Shown: positions 29,778 to 41,928, counted from the first letter of the stretch. The stretch is DNA of 64,000 nucleotides from Blastocystis hominis (GCF_000151665.1 NW_013171815.1:819153-883152); one strand, 5' to 3'. The notes: generated from the sequence alone by a model not told the origin. Numbers and translations: made by a program.

Positions 29778-32197
29778 TTACAAATCCAATTCAGCGAGGA
29801 GATTCTCCCTAAATGACGGCACTGAAATGTGCTGGATGTCCTTGCTTCCTCTCGATCGAACCGATAGTGTCTTGCTCTTCACCTCCTCCTCTCCGACAGT
29901 CACCATATAATTGTAATGCTTCATTGTGCACTCCCGGATCCTTTTACCCAACGACCTACCCATCATTCTCTCCTCTCACCCAAACAAGTCCGTTGGGAAA
30001 ACATCCACTCGCAGCTTATCGCTGTTCCCGTTCGTCAGCTGCTCAGCAACCTCTCTGCAGAATTCCAAATGGCTCGGGTCCGAAACAGGCAACAAGGCGA
30101 TCTGATACGGCGAGAAGCAAAGCGGGAATCGTCCGTTACAATGCTCGATATACACACCCAAAAAGCGCTCCAGCTACGCATTACCGATCCTCTCGACGCA
30201 TACAGAGCCATAAATCGCTCGATGAATCAGAACGGGCGTTTCGAACTCGCCGTCCGCGTTTCGGAACTTGAGTCCGAACTTCTTGGGCAGCTGGACATCG
30301 AGTTGGATGGTTCCGCATTGGTGATAGCGACGAATGCTATCTTGGATCAAAACGTCGATTTTGGGAGCGTAGAAAGCGCCGTCTCCCTCTTCGACGGAGT
30401 AGTCCAGACCGAGTTTTTCTAAAATGGAGCGGAGCTGCGCCTCGGTGTCTTTCCATTCGTCGCTCTGGCCGACCGACTAGCGATCAAGCGAACAAACGAA
30501 CGAGACATCGCTGGGCTGTGTGGAGAGAACGAAGGAGAAATCGAAGCCGAGCTTGCTGTAGAGCGATTTAATGGTCGACAACAAGGTGCTGATTTCCTGG
30601 CTGATCTGGTCCTTTCGACAGAAGATGTGCCCATCGTCCTAGCTAAGAGCTTGTTTGTTTGACTACTTGATGAAACATGTTGAGACGTGTGAGTCCGCCG
30701 AGCGCTCCGGAGTTTTCCTGGCGATGAATGGCAGTAAATTCCGCGTAGCGGATGGGGAGATCGCTAGAAGTCACGGCAAGCCACAGCGAAGACCGATAGG
30801 ATCTGCCTTTGTGTGCGTAAACGATGCAGTGGGAAGGACAATTCATGGGTTTTAAGAAGGTTTCCTATGGAAAACAATGCTGGCATTCGTCCCACTTCGT
30901 CTTTGTCATCTCGTGTGTTTACTTGAAACATATTCGATCGATAGTGGTCGTAATGCCCACTAATCTTCCAAAGATTCGATTTAAACAACAACGGCGACGC
31001 GATCTCTTCGTATTCTTGCAAGTAGTGCGACTTCAAATACTCAACCAATCGCGAATACGTGAACAAGCCCCGGTCCAAAAAGAACACATTCCCCGGAGAA
31101 TTCCCATCGAACAAGAGCATCTCCAGCTTCTTCCCCACCACACGATGGTCTCGTTCTTTCGCTTCGCGCATCGTCTGCTTGTACAGCTTCTCCGCGCCTG
31201 CAGAAGTAAACGAATTCCCATAAAATCGGTAATGAAGCCGGTCATTCAGCGCGTTTTCGCCGGCTTCGTCGGCTTTGGAGGACTCGGAAGTGATGTGATT
31301 GGCGCCTGTGACGCGCAGACTCGCGATACATTGCGAGGAATGGAGATGAGGACCACGGCAGAGATCGATGAAGTCTCCGCATTTGTAGATCTAAAATGAA
31401 ACAGAAACGTTATAAAAAGAACTTGGATGGGAGCGGAAGAACGCGAAATGATCGACCGTTTGTAGGCGTTCTGGGGGAACATGGAGAGCGCCTCCGAGGG
31501 AGAAACCTGGGAGAGAGAGAGAAGAGAGAAAGGGAAATACGGTGCGGTGCTCGAAAAGAAGCGGATGACGAAGAATCGAGTTGATGATCTTTTGAATGTT
31601 CTCGAGATCCGTGTTTGTTGGAGCTTTTGCCTGTCTATTGAGATGGAACAATACGAATACGTCTAAAATCACATCGTAGAAAAAGCAGTAAGGAATGCCA
31701 TCACCCGCTGGACCGTGAAGTAACTGAATTTTGTCTCCATAGTATTGTTCCAAGGCGTAGGCCAAGATGTGAGCCGAGGAATGCCACATGGTCTTGAAAA
31801 AGTCGCGCGTCTCTTTCTTTCGGCTAAACATAGCATCATCCTCTTTTGGAACTTCGACATAGCGAATTTCCATATCCGAAGAAACAGGAGTATCGAGATC
31901 GGAGAGCTTTCCATTAATATAGCACAGTTGATCCTTTTCATTGTCTACATCTATTGTTTCTACATCAAATGACCTACGTTTCGGGTGAGCAAGACCATTT
32001 GCTTGGTTTCCCGCTAACGCTTCTCCTTGCTGGGGATTCGACCGTGTTGAATCGTTTCCATTTGCAAAACCATTAGTTTGTTGTGCGCAAATCGAGTTCC
32101 AACACTTCAACCTCTCTGCAAATATCGGTGCCGTAGAAAAGCGGAGTGCACCGGATACACTGCAGATCCGTGTAATTCGACTCAATCGACCCAACAT
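29778..32197 (-). CDS. Threonyl-tRNA synthetase
   Basis: A multi-exon minus gene. The start [20 protein letters not shown] (32195-32197) is arginine-rich without acids, like an import presequence. Then come the class II ThrRS editing domain [18 protein letters not shown] and IDLCRGPHL, the linker [16 protein letters not shown], the catalytic core [19 protein letters not shown] and [15 protein letters not shown], and the anticodon-binding end [12 protein letters not shown]...LSVRSRGS. It charges tRNA-Thr. Whether it serves cytosol, the mitochondrion-related organelle or both cannot be decided; no second copy is in the window. The TAA (29778-29780) lies 4 nt before the octamer (29766-29773), so there is almost no 3' UTR. 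Confidence 0.9.
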
Positions 32198-32250
32198 GCC
32201 AAACTCTTCAAACTGTTTATGAACAAACAGCCAAACCAATAAAGGACGAC

Positions 32251-33205
32251 TCACTTCTCATCTTCCACTCCCTCCAAAAAAGTCCTTGACAAATCGATCA
32301 TCCTCCGCGAGATGTGGTGTTTCTGTCCCGGGTACAAGTTAAACTCCACGTCCTTCACTCCTTTCTGCTTCAACATCGTAGACACGCCCTCCATAAATTG
32401 ATACGGAATTCGCGGGTCCTCTGTGCCATGGAAAAACCTACACTCAGAGTGCAGTCCAAATCAATACATAACCGGAGTATCCTTTGTAGCATCCTGAACG
32501 ACAAAGCGACTAGCATTGGGCAGGCATCCGCAAAAAGCAATCACTCCGCCGATCGGATCCTTCCGATTAAACGCTATTCCTAACAAGAAAGCACGAAATA
32601 GAACCCGCATGAAGCGCGATGCCCGCTCCCTGGCTAAAACCACACAGAATGATGTGCTTTGGATCGACGCCCTTCTTTATTTCCTTCTCAATCAGCGAGT
32701 TCACCACTTCGCAACTTTCCTCCACTCCTTTACAATCGTCGTTTCCCTCGAGGCTCCAGGCGGGGAAGTCAAACCAGGCATGCTGCAAAGCACCCTGGCG
32801 ACACCGTAGAGGAATCTCATGCGCTGTGAATTAGAGAACGGGATCATCAATACCTGTGGGGCAAATAAATCTAGTAGACGGAAGCGATCGCGAGAGATCG
32901 GCGGCATAGGGGACCATGTAGAACGCTAAGACCTCAGAGGGACAGAGAACAAATACCCGTATCTCCTAATCCATGGAGCATAATGACCTACGCGATAAGA
33001 AAGAGGAAAAACACAATACGGAACAGGTCGGCTTCTTTCCGGTGGATGGCTCTAAGTATACACGCATACTGTCCATATTTGCATTTAAAATAGGAATATG
33101 GTTCAACGTGTGTACATTAGCAACACATGCTCTGGAAGCAATGTTCTTACATACGGACAACTTTGATGCAATACCGAAGCTTCCCAACGTGCAACGAGCA
33201 AACAT
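32251..33205 (-). CDS. Acyl-protein thioesterase (alpha/beta hydrolase)
   Basis: Six exons (introns 25-32 nt) sum to 807 nt, 268 aa. Motifs in order: VIMLHGLGDTG (oxyanion loop), HAWFDFPAW, IILCGFSQGAGIALHA (nucleophile Ser in GFSQG), IAFCGCLP, FFHGTEDPRIPYQF (acid Asp) and YPGQKHHISRRM (catalytic His). These are typical of APT1/2, which remove palmitate from cytosolic proteins. It is longer at the N-terminus than the usual 230 aa (MFARCTLGSFGIASK...), perhaps a targeting sequence, or the true start is an internal Met near 33072. The TGA is at 32251; the octamer at 32222-32229 precedes the ThrRS start by 24 nt. Confidence 0.9.
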
Positions 33206-33411
33206 AACTATCTCTTTGTCCTATCTAGAAAAGTCTGGAATTCCCAAAAATGACTTCAACAAACAGATCAAACTACTGATCCCTCTTTCGTACAAAGCAG
33301 AGTAAAACAATAATAAGAAAAATGATCTCTTCCTGTCGTCTTAGCCTTAGTCGAATTTCCCTCCATTTACTGGAAGAATACTATTTTTTTAAATGACGCC
33401 TCTGCCATTTC

Positions 33412-34540
33412 CTACCTTGGACACGTCATTCCAGCAATGATTATGCCCAACACCAACACAAACGACAGTCCTGCCGAAATCGCAAATGCGATTCCCAAGC
33501 CATAATTCTTCCCTCCCAGCCCATTATCCGTGGCCAGCACGAGTGCCTTGCGTCCCTTGAACGTGGAAACCTCGAAGTTGCTCTGCACCTCGAATTGCAC
33601 CACATCGCCCTTGTGGAGCTCTCCTCCTTCCAGACGTCCATAAAGCTTTCGGAATCGAGGGAATCCAGCAAGGCGCATCCACACGATGAAGTGTTCGTCC
33701 TCGACGCCACCTCCATAAAAGTTGGATTTTGTGGGGTCATCGGAGCGATCTTTCGGGATTTGAGGGAACGTTTCGTAGCTACGAGAGACGCAGGCGAGGA
33801 ACAACGCTACATGTACTGGCGGGTCGTGCTGGGCTGGCCGTAGCCCTGCGGGTTCTTGAACCGCGAGCGATCGGGAGCATAGCTGATATCGTGCTCGTTG
33901 AGGGTGAGATTGGGCGTGCGGAGCGTGAACACGTCGTTGAAGAACGAGTTCGCGATGTACCCGCAGGGAACCAGCACCTTCGTCGCAGCGGCGTCCGCGT
34001 AGGTCTTGCTCCCGCAGGACGACTCGAGCGTTTTGCCGTCGAGGTCGGCGCCGCCGAGCTGGTCGTAGTCGACGGAATTGATGTATTCGCGGTGGTTCTG
34101 AGGGGAAGAGAGGAGGAGGAGAAGAATGTACCTGGTAGAAATTGTCGAGCTCGTAGTATACGTTGAGGGGGAGAGACACGTCCTTCGTGATCGTGAAGTT
34201 GAGCTGTTTGTTAGAGACTGGAAAATCCGTACCATGCAAACACGCCCCTCAGTGGCATTAGCAACGTGACAGGAAGAATCGGTATAGTCCCATCCGTCGT
34301 ACACGATTACATGATCGTACGCCTACGGTAAAGAGCAGGAACGGAATCCCACATTACTCGCTATCTTAAATGAAATGATGGAAGCAACCAAAGACAAAAC
34401 GGCAATGACGGCGAAAGAGATGATCAAACTACTACGACTCCATTTCATATGATAGTATTGTAGTCTCTGCTGAAGAAACCCTATATGGAAGTTACAAGAC
34501 AATCTGTACGATCTATATATCCGCCCTTTTTAATATTCAT
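33412..34540 (-). CDS. CDC50/LEM3 family, P4-ATPase flippase beta subunit
   Basis: Multi-exon. The first exon MNIKKGGYID joins by a 29-nt intron to RFLQQRLQYY, the N-terminal FxQQxLxxW-type motif. Next come transmembrane segment 1 (SLIISFAVIAVLSLVASII), an exoplasmic domain with paired cysteines, YYELDNFYQNHREY, PCGYIANSFFNDVF, EDEHFIVWMRLAGFPRFRKLYGRL, and transmembrane segment 2 (GIAFAISAGLSFVLVLGII). These are diagnostic of CDC50 proteins, which escort P4-ATPases from the ER and support phospholipid flipping. The C-terminus ends ...MTCPR-stop at 33412, or a further 35-nt intron could extend it by about ten residues. Its start faces ORC5 across 69 bp. Confidence 0.92.
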
Positions 34541-34609
34541 TAATCCTTTTTATTTTTTACTTTGATTGGCCGATTTTTACCTTTCCCGAATCATTCACGA
34601 TTTTGGATA

Positions 34610-36173
34610 ATGAATGAAGAGTTCTCGTTTTGGAGAGAGGAAATCGACGCGATCTCTTCGGTTGTCAGTCATGTTGTTTGCAGTGTTTTTTGTGTAATTG
34701 ATAGATCACTCCCGATTGTAGTATTATTGTGACGGGAGTGCCTTCGTTTGAGCGTCGTTATGCAGTGGAATCGATTTTGAAGAAAAAGAATATTGAATAC
34801 TCGCTTTTGAACGCTTCTGCTCAGTCAACGCTCCGCAGTGTTTTGTTCGATATCTCTAGTAGTTTGGCAGTGTGAATTTGGAAAGGAATGGGACGTAGAA
34901 ATGCCTCCATCACTCAACCGTGATAAAATCTACAGGAGAAATGTTATTTGAGATCCAGGAATACGCTTTGGAGTATTTCCAACAAAACAACGAACAGAAG
35001 TCCTTTTACATCGTAATCGACGGCGTGCCTCTTCTCCCCCCAATTCATCCATAGTGTGAACAAATGGAGAACGAAGTGTTCAATCTCCTTCTGAGCCTTC
35101 CTTCGAAGACTCCCTATCTCGGCTTAATTCTCCTCACCGTTTCCATCGATCCTTATCAACCCAATTCCTCCCTCATTTTCCATTTCCCCGCTCTAACTCC
35201 ATCCGAAATCCGCTCTCTCCTCCTTCAAGACTTGAGTTCGACAAATCCAAATGACACAAATGACACGAATGACATCAACGACATCAACGACACTACTGAC
35301 ACTTCTGACACTACTGACACTACTGACACTACTGACACTACTGACACACAGAGCCCAAAAGAATTGAATGAATGGATCGTCGCGGGGGTCATTCGATTCT
35401 TCACCGCACAGACACACTCACTCACAGAGCTCCGCACCCTTCGCGACCTGGCCATCGCGGACTGCCACGCCAACGAGGCGAAAACGCCGCGTAGAGACGA
35501 ATTCGATGGAATATTCGATAGAAGACGTCGAAGAATGCATGAAACGCCTGCAAGAATCCCTCTTTGTCAACATCCAGCCGATTTTCACGGATCGGATGGA
35601 GAGCATGGACGACACCGCGGGGATGATCCCACTTCACGACTTTTGCGGCGTCGATATCTCACTCAATGCCAAGATGTTGCTAATCGCGGGATATCTGTGT
35701 TCGATCTATCCTGAATCAGAGGACCGCAAATTATTCGGCAGAAACGACCGATCTACCGTCAAAACGAAAGGGAGGAAGCGAAGACGCACCAATCCCGCCC
35801 TGAAGACAAGTGTATGCTTAGTTTTTTTCGAATCGAAGAGTAGAGGAGCGGAATCTTCTCGATTCATCGTTTAATCGCCATGTACCAAACCATTAAGCAC
35901 ATGTAATCTTTTTCGCTCTTCTGTGAGTCTTAGCATTTTTCCAGAGATGCAAGCCTCCTCCGCGAACTACGGACTTCTTCTTTCCCAGCTTTCTGTCCTG
36001 ACGCGTCTGGGATTGCTCGTTCCGATTGGAGGAAACTCGCAGTCGATTGAGCTGAACCAGGTGATCTATCGATGTAGTGCGAAGTGGGGATGGAGAAGAG
36101 AGTTAATGGAGTAGACGGGTGAGCATTCTCAACATAGCCAAGAATATAAATTTTGATATTACTCCTTATGTTT
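34610..36173 (+). CDS. Origin recognition complex subunit 5-like AAA+ protein; stop made by polyadenylation
   Basis: Eight exons (introns 29-32 nt) sum to 1,347 nt, 449 codons. The N-terminus (FWREEIDAISSVVS, SIIVTGVPSFERRY) aligns with the ORC5 start, but the Walker A glycine-lysine is replaced (GVPSFERR), so ATP binding looks lost. YIVIDGCEQMENE is the Walker B region. LILLTVSIDP, LSLNAKMLLIAGYLCSIYPE, IHRLIAMYQTIKH and YRCSAKRVSILNIAKNINFD match ORC5 C-terminal elements. An in-frame (Asp-Thr)n tract interrupts the AAA+ domain. No stop is encoded before the signal: after GTT, T36173 lies 4 nt before TGTTTGTT (36178-36185) and the tail makes TAA. Confidence 0.8.
35245..35345 (+). repeat. In-frame GACACTACT minisatellite in the ORC5-like gene
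   Basis: Tandem 9-nt units (GACACTACT and variants) encode Asp-Thr-Thr/Asp-Thr-Ser; no stop is introduced. Confidence 0.8.
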
Positions 36174-36177
36174 CGTT

Positions 36178-36185
36178 TGTTTGTT
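36178..36185 (+). terminator. TGTTTGTT polyadenylation element that creates a stop
   Basis: A perfect octamer 4 nt after T36173 of the ORC5-like gene; the predicted stop follows ...FDITPYV. Confidence 0.65.
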
Positions 36186-36207
36186 AGAGTAGGCCGTATT
36201 CGTTGAA

Positions 36208-37486
36208 ATGTCCCTAAATGAAACTGGGCCAAAGATTCATATTTGCGATTTTCCAGAAATATTGCTGACCATGCCAAATTCCAAATCTCAGCGAGCCGAA
36301 AAAATTTCAACAGACCAACTGACAGATGAGACTCTGGATGTCATAAATGAGATGCTGAACATCATAGTCTCCAGGACTCAGGTGGGAGAGCTAGATAAGG
36401 GTAGAAATGCATCGGAACGATGTGATTCGTAGATTTTAAATACGCTAGAGGAGATTTAAAGTATTTTGGCGAGGGTAGTCAGTTGAAAGTGTCAAAGTTG
36501 GCGGATACCCTATATGCCACTCTGAAGGATGTAGTTGTGTTTGTAATAAGTGAAATGGCACGAGATAGTTCAGTTGACATCAAATTTCAAATGCCCAAAT
36601 ATACTAGTTTTGTTGGATCGATTGTGAAATCTGTTGCTATTGATGTCATTGCTCACAACGATTCTTACCGCAATTATCTTGATACCTTAGCCAATTCGCA
36701 AGGTAAATACCTGTTCGATTCGGATGACTCCACGTTTTTGAATATCTATCGAGACACGGTGATTGCGCTGAACGACCGTGGCTTTCTCTTCGAAGATAAT
36801 CCCGAGCTTCAAAGCGTCCAGCACGAATTTAAGGAGCTGATCGACCTCGACAACCCAATGAATAAAATAAACGGCTTAACTACACTCACCTGCAACACCG
36901 AAGACATCGTCCCCGAACTTCCCCCTTCTGACTTTTCCGCAGTGCCCCCGAAAGGAGAAGAGCTCTCTGAGGATGGTGCCGACACCGTACGACTCGCTCC
37001 CACTCTACGACGTAGCTCAACTCGCTCGATGCAGTGCATGGCAACTCGCGCAACCGCGTGATTTTCCCCTATCTTCGCCGGCTTTTCGAAACCAAAAAGT
37101 CCATTCTAGTGACGCGTCGCCGCGTGGCGCAAGTCGCCGGCGTGGTGGAGCCGAGCGAGGCGGTGAAGCAGGCGTACGAAGAGAAATACAACGAGGTTTG
37201 GGCGGTAGGCGAAGAAAGAATGGGGAATCGAAGGTAGTCTTGCCAGCAAATGCGAATGCCGAACGACATGATCCGCGGTCACTGCATGGTGGAAGCGATC
37301 CAGTATCTGCGCGAGCACTTCTCGAAGGAGGAGGTGGATCTGATGGAGCAATATTTGCAGTCGATGAAGGCGTCGATGCCGAAGTTTCGAAGGCGGTATG
37401 TGAAGGTGCCGTCGGGGAAGCGACTGCATTTCCCGGACGGAGTGAACGGAGAGTATTTGATGACCTTGCCTCCGGAGTCATTGTAA
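36208..37486 (+). CDS. Hypothetical protein, 394 aa
   Basis: Four exons (introns 32, 29 and 33 nt) sum to 1,185 nt. The sequence is soluble and helical: LDVINEMLNIIVSRTQVGE, SKLADTLYATLKDVVVFV, IVKSVAIDVIAHNDSY, then an acidic serine-poor linker (EDIVPELPPSDFSAVPP), RVIFPYLRRLFETKKSILV, CMVEAIQYLREHFSKEEVD and FRRRYVKVPSGKRLHF. I do not recognise a family. The TAA is at 37484 and overlapping TGTTTGTT copies lie at 37519-37530. The ATG follows the ORC5 octamer by 22 nt. Confidence 0.5.
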
Positions 37487-37530
37487 GGCTGTGCGATGTG
37501 TTCTTTATTATTCTTTATTGTTTGTTTGTT

Positions 37531-37703
37531 TATTTATTTAGTATTTATTTATTTTAGTATTTATATATATATTTTTTTATTTATTTATACAACAAAGAAA
37601 GCACAGAGAGGGAGTGATAAAGGATTGCTCGATGAAGTCGGAGAGGTCGGTGATGGAATAGAACGCTTTGCCTCGCAGAAGCATCTACGACTCACTCGCT
37701 TCA
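37531..37703. other. AT-rich intergenic low-complexity stretch
   Basis: TTTATTTATTTAG-like runs and (TA)n between convergent gene ends. AACAAAGA at about 37590 is a weak candidate signal for the minus gene. Nothing else seen. Confidence 0.4.
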
Positions 37704-38994
37704 TCACACACACACAGTCAATTGTTGCACGGGCGCTTGGTTTAGATCGCTCGTTGAAATGTGCTCCACGATCACCTTCTCCATCGTCTAGTTCTCAGCC
37801 TTCTTCCCCGATCGCTACGCGCGGATAATCCGTCGGGAGCTTCAAATCAACCACAACGAAATTTGGATATTGAATGCGCAATTTGTCCTCCGCCGGAAAA
37901 TCGATCGTGAACTTTTGCTTCAGCAGCTCGATCTCCATGCTGAACCGCTTGATCGAGTAGATATAATAGAGCGCATTGGTCACCTATGACGATAAAAAAG
38001 ACAGTTTCTTCGTCGCCTACCAGCGAGTTCCAGTGCTGCCCCACCGATTTCTTCACGAGCTCATCAAACCCCGATCCATTCGAAGGCGTTTTCTTCTCGA
38101 TCGCCTCGGGAATGGTCAGTTTTCCATCGAGCACATGACTATTCTCGTCGATCGTGATCTCCAGAATGATTCTACGTTCCCATTCTCCACACACAATCCT
38201 ACTCTCCCACGAACGTTACTCGTACCATCGTGTCGATGGCTTGGATTTCCATGATTCCGATGCTGTGATTGATGATTCGCTTCAAACTATAAAGCCACAA
38301 CAACGACTGATGGATCGACTCCCGATCCGCACTGTTCACAGGAGCGGGCTGCGTCCCCATCTCCTCGTTCCGCTTTTGAAGCAGCGCGATCTTCTCTTTG
38401 AGCTCCTCTGTGCGAGTTTGGTATTCTGCAACTTCCTGCTGGAGATCTTTCATCACCACGTATTGCTTGTCCAGAATCCCCTGGGCTTCCTTGACGGAAA
38501 GAGGCACGATGGAGTTCTTTATATCGGATTCGCAGCTCTCGACAAACACTTCGACTTGCTCGTAGAGCTTGTCCGTCTCGTTGATGACGAGCGCTTCCTT
38601 TGTTTTGTATTCGGCAATTTCTGTGATGAAATGCAAACTGACTATGCTACTTTCATTCGCTGCATTGACCATGGCTTCCAGATCATCATAGGAAACGTCA
38701 TTCCCGACTAAACTCAAAAGATACAGAGCGGATCTACCTCTTTCTTCCATAACCGTGATCTGGTCACTCATGCTATTTATTGAAGATAAAAGAGAAGATA
38801 GTTCGTTTGAAATCGTCTACAACTCGCCGAAATTAAAAACAACTACGCAAATTGATTGTATTTTGTCATAAAGGTCCGGAATTTCTTCAAGAATGAACGG
38901 GTAGTACCGATCATGTAGATAACTTTCAATCTGATACAATTTTCTACAGCCTTAAACTCTCTAAAATACTGTAATACTCTTCGACCTTTTCCAT
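37704..38994 (-). CDS. Coiled-coil protein with C-terminal RWD-like domain
   Basis: Six exons (introns 22-37 nt) sum to 1,146 nt, 381 aa. Order: helical N-terminus (HDRYYPFILEEIPDLYDKI), long coiled coil (ETDKLYEQVEVFVESCE, MKDLQQEVAEYQTRTEELKE), then a compact domain (RRIILEITIDENSHVLDG, KLRIQYPNFVVVDLKLPTDYP). Coiled coil followed by an RWD-like domain is the layout of kinetochore subunits such as Spc24/Spc25 and Csm1. That is an analogy of shape, not a sequence match. TGA is at 37704. The start is 106 bp from the divergent glutamyl-tRNA synthetase start. The 22-nt intron near 38200 is unusually short and is the weakest junction. Confidence 0.5.
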
Positions 38995-39100
38995 GCTATG
39001 AGAAAATCATTGAGCCTAATCCCGTCATTCCAAAAATCGGATGATAAGCCGTTTCATTCTTCTGTGAAGTTGAGCAGTTGCCATAATTTCTTTATCAGTC

Positions 39101-41446
39101 ATGGCTACTCTATTTTGGGATTTGTGTATGTTACGCCTATTTACTTTCACAAATAGCTTGTCCTCCCTACTATGCTTTCGCAGTGGGAATTCAATGCAAT
39201 CAGAAGTTTCAGTTCAAGGTCGATACTCTTGAAAACGGTGTGTGCGTTTTGAAAGAAGGAGAGTTGGGGATTTGTGTTTCTTTGAGGTGTAGAAATAGCA
39301 TTGTGGGTCAGGATGCTATTTGCGACTACTTCATTTCCAAATGCGCCGACCAGAGTCTTCTTGGAGGAGATGAGTCTTCGCTCGTGAAAGAGTGGAGAGA
39401 TATTGCGGCCTCTGTAACCAAGTATTTCATTGAAATCGGTTTTTATTCCAGGGAATCTGTTCTCGAGGTTATTGAGAAGTTGGACACTTTCATCGCTACT
39501 CGCACCTACATTCTCCGAAATACTCTGTCCGTCGCGGATATCGCTCTCTGGGCTGCTATCAAGCGTATTTTCGCCCTCGCCCTCTCCTAAACTCTAGTGA
39601 CCGAAGTCGAGATTCCTGAGAAATTCCCCTACGCTGCTCGCTGGTTCAACTTCATTTCCGCGGTTCCCTCCGTGAAGCAGACCGTGGGTCGCGTGGGCGG
39701 TACGCTGCGAATGGCCGCGAAGCAGGCGTCGGCCCCGAAGAAGGAAGTGTCGACAAAGAAGGGCGAAATCAGTCTGGACGGAACGCCGGAATCGATGCCG
39801 GAGCTTCCCTTCGCCGAGGAAGGCAAAGTGGTCACTCGCTTCCCTCCCGAAGCGTCTGGATACATGCATGTGGGCCACGTGAAGGCTGCGATGCTGAACT
39901 ATTACTACGCGAAGCGGTACCACGGCAAGCTTCTGCTTCGTTTCGATGATACCAACCCGAGCAAAGAGAAGGAAGAGTTCGAAACGTCGATCATCGACGA
40001 TCTGGCGAAGCTGGGAATCAAGGCCGATCTGTTCTCGCACACCTCCGACTATTTCGATGTGATTCTGGACTACGCGCGCCAGCTGATTCGCGAGGGCCTC
40101 GCGTTCATGGACAACACGGATCAGGAAACCATGCGAAAGGAGCGAATGGAGCGCAAAGAGAGCAAAATGCGAAACACATCCGTCGAGGAAAACATGCGTC
40201 TCTTCGAAGCGCTGTGCCGCGGCGAGCCCGACATGCACGACTACTGTCTGCGTGCGAAGATCGATATGAAGAGCGACAACGGCACCATGCGCGACCCCGT
40301 GCTGGTTCGGTATTTCCCGCTGACGCACATCCGCACGGGCGATAAATACAAGGCCTATCCGTGCTACGACCTCGCCTGTCCGATCGTCGATTCGATCGAA
40401 GGCGTGACGCACGCGATGCGCACCACCGAGTACAAGGATCGCGACGAGCAGTACATGTGGATCCAGCGCGCGCTGCGTCTCCGCGAAGTGCATCTGGTGG
40501 AGTTCGCGCGTCTGAACTTCCAGTACACGCTGATGAGCAAGCGCAAGCTCACGTGGATGGTGGACCACCACGAAGTGGACGGCTGGGACGATCCGCGCTT
40601 CCCGACAGTGAAGGGCGTGCTGCGTCGCGGCGTGCAAGTGGAGGCCTTGCGATCGTTCATTCTGAGCCAGGTAGGGCTCGTGAAACTGGAGTTGATTGGT
40701 GGTAGGGCTTCTCGAAGCGCGTGGTGACGATGGAGTGGGACAAGTTCTGGTCGGACAATAAAAAGATTTTGGAGCGCAACGCATTCCGCTACATGGGCGT
40801 TATGAAGGACGACTATGTGGTTATTCATCTCACCAACGTGGAGAGCAACGGATTCATCAAGGTCGCCAATCACCCGAAGGACGAGTCGAAGGGCGTCAGC
40901 GAGATCGCGATCGGTCCGGACGTGATGCTGGAGCGCACCGACGCGGAAGCGCTCAAGGAGGGCGAGGAATTCACGCTCATGCGATGGGGCAACGCGAAGG
41001 TGGCATCGATTCAGCGCGACGAAGCCGGCAAGGTCGTCGGTCTGACGGGCGAATTCGTGCCGAATGTAGCGGCGAGGACGAGGAGTGAGGGGTAGGGAGA
41101 CTTCAAGAACACGGTGAAGGTGAACTGGGTGGCGTGCTCGCCGGAGAATCACGAGGTGACGGTGGTGGAGTACGACGATCTGCTGACGAAGAAGGCGCTG
41201 GAGGAGAACGACAACTTCGAGGACTTTTTGACGAGCAAGGATCATCCCACGAAGATCGCCTATACGATTATTGTGAACAATGCGTGCAAGAATCTCAAGG
41301 AGAACGAGATCGTACAGCTCGAGAGACGTGGATTCTATCGCTGCGATCGTCCTGATACGGAGAGCGAACCGGCCACGCTGATTTTGATTCCGGATGGAAA
41401 GAAGAAGGCGATGAGCAAACTGAGTGGAATGTTGGGGCATAAGTAA
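39101..41446 (+). CDS. Glutamyl-tRNA synthetase, cytosolic type
   Basis: Five exons (introns 31, 33, 35 and 30 nt) sum to 2,217 nt, 738 aa. A GST-like N-terminal domain (RTYILRNTLSVADIALWAA) precedes the class I catalytic core: FPPEASGYMHVGHVKAA (HIGH box as HVGH), RFDDTNPSKEKEEF, YPCYDLACPIVDSIEGVTHA, MSKRKLTW (KMSKS-like) and DGWDDPRFPTVKGVLRRG. A beta-barrel anticodon-binding domain follows. It resembles the GluRS half of animal EPRS but stands alone, with no WHEP or ProRS part before the stop. TAA is at 41444 and TGTTTGTT at 41456-41463. Confidence 0.96.
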
Positions 41447-41463
41447 TTGGGAGCTTGTTTGTT

Positions 41464-41928
41464 GATGATCACACGGGTTGGATGGGGGAGGCGAGAGATA
41501 GGGAGGTAGCTCTTATTTGTATTATTATTATTATTATTGTATGTGTGTATGAGATTCGAGAGGAATAGCATACACTCCCTGATAGCTAACAATAACAATA
41601 GCTTTCTTGGAGGGTTTGGTATATCCACAATGGATAAGATAATTGTAGTACTCCAGCTGTTTATGTTCTATCCTATTTTGGGGGATGAATAGTTGACAAC
41701 AAAATGTTTTCAGTGCAACAATTGAATTCAAAAGTGCAGTCGTGTAAAGGATTGTTTGTTTTGGTTGCCAACAAGTTCCATATGAATCGAATCGAAAAAA
41801 AGCAAAATGAATTGGACTTCAAAATGAGATTTGGTAAGCGAGGAAAGCGGTTATTTCACATTTTTGTGAACCTTCACATATTGGACTATTGAATTGATAA
41901 GGTCAGGTATGAAAAATAATCTTGCATA
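41464..41928. other. Intergenic stretch with ATT microsatellite and an orphan polyadenylation octamer
   Basis: (ATT)n lies at about 41519-41536. TGTTTGTT at 41753-41760 has no confident gene before it: a 17-codon frame from ATG 41622 (MDKIIVVLQLF) is the best candidate, and a minus frame over 41534-41731 is open but has no ATG-supported start. A small unannotated transcript may end here. Confidence 0.35.

Noticed and set aside
32973..33305. 110-codon plus-strand frame
   Set aside because: It overlaps the first exon and intron of the acyl-protein thioesterase, has no octamer and no recognisable content.
34204..34211. Plus-strand TGTTTGTT near 34.2 kb as a gene end
   Set aside because: It lies antisense within an intron of the CDC50 gene and no plus-strand gene ends there.
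39594..40784. 396-codon minus-strand frame
   Set aside because: Antisense to the glutamyl-tRNA synthetase catalytic core.
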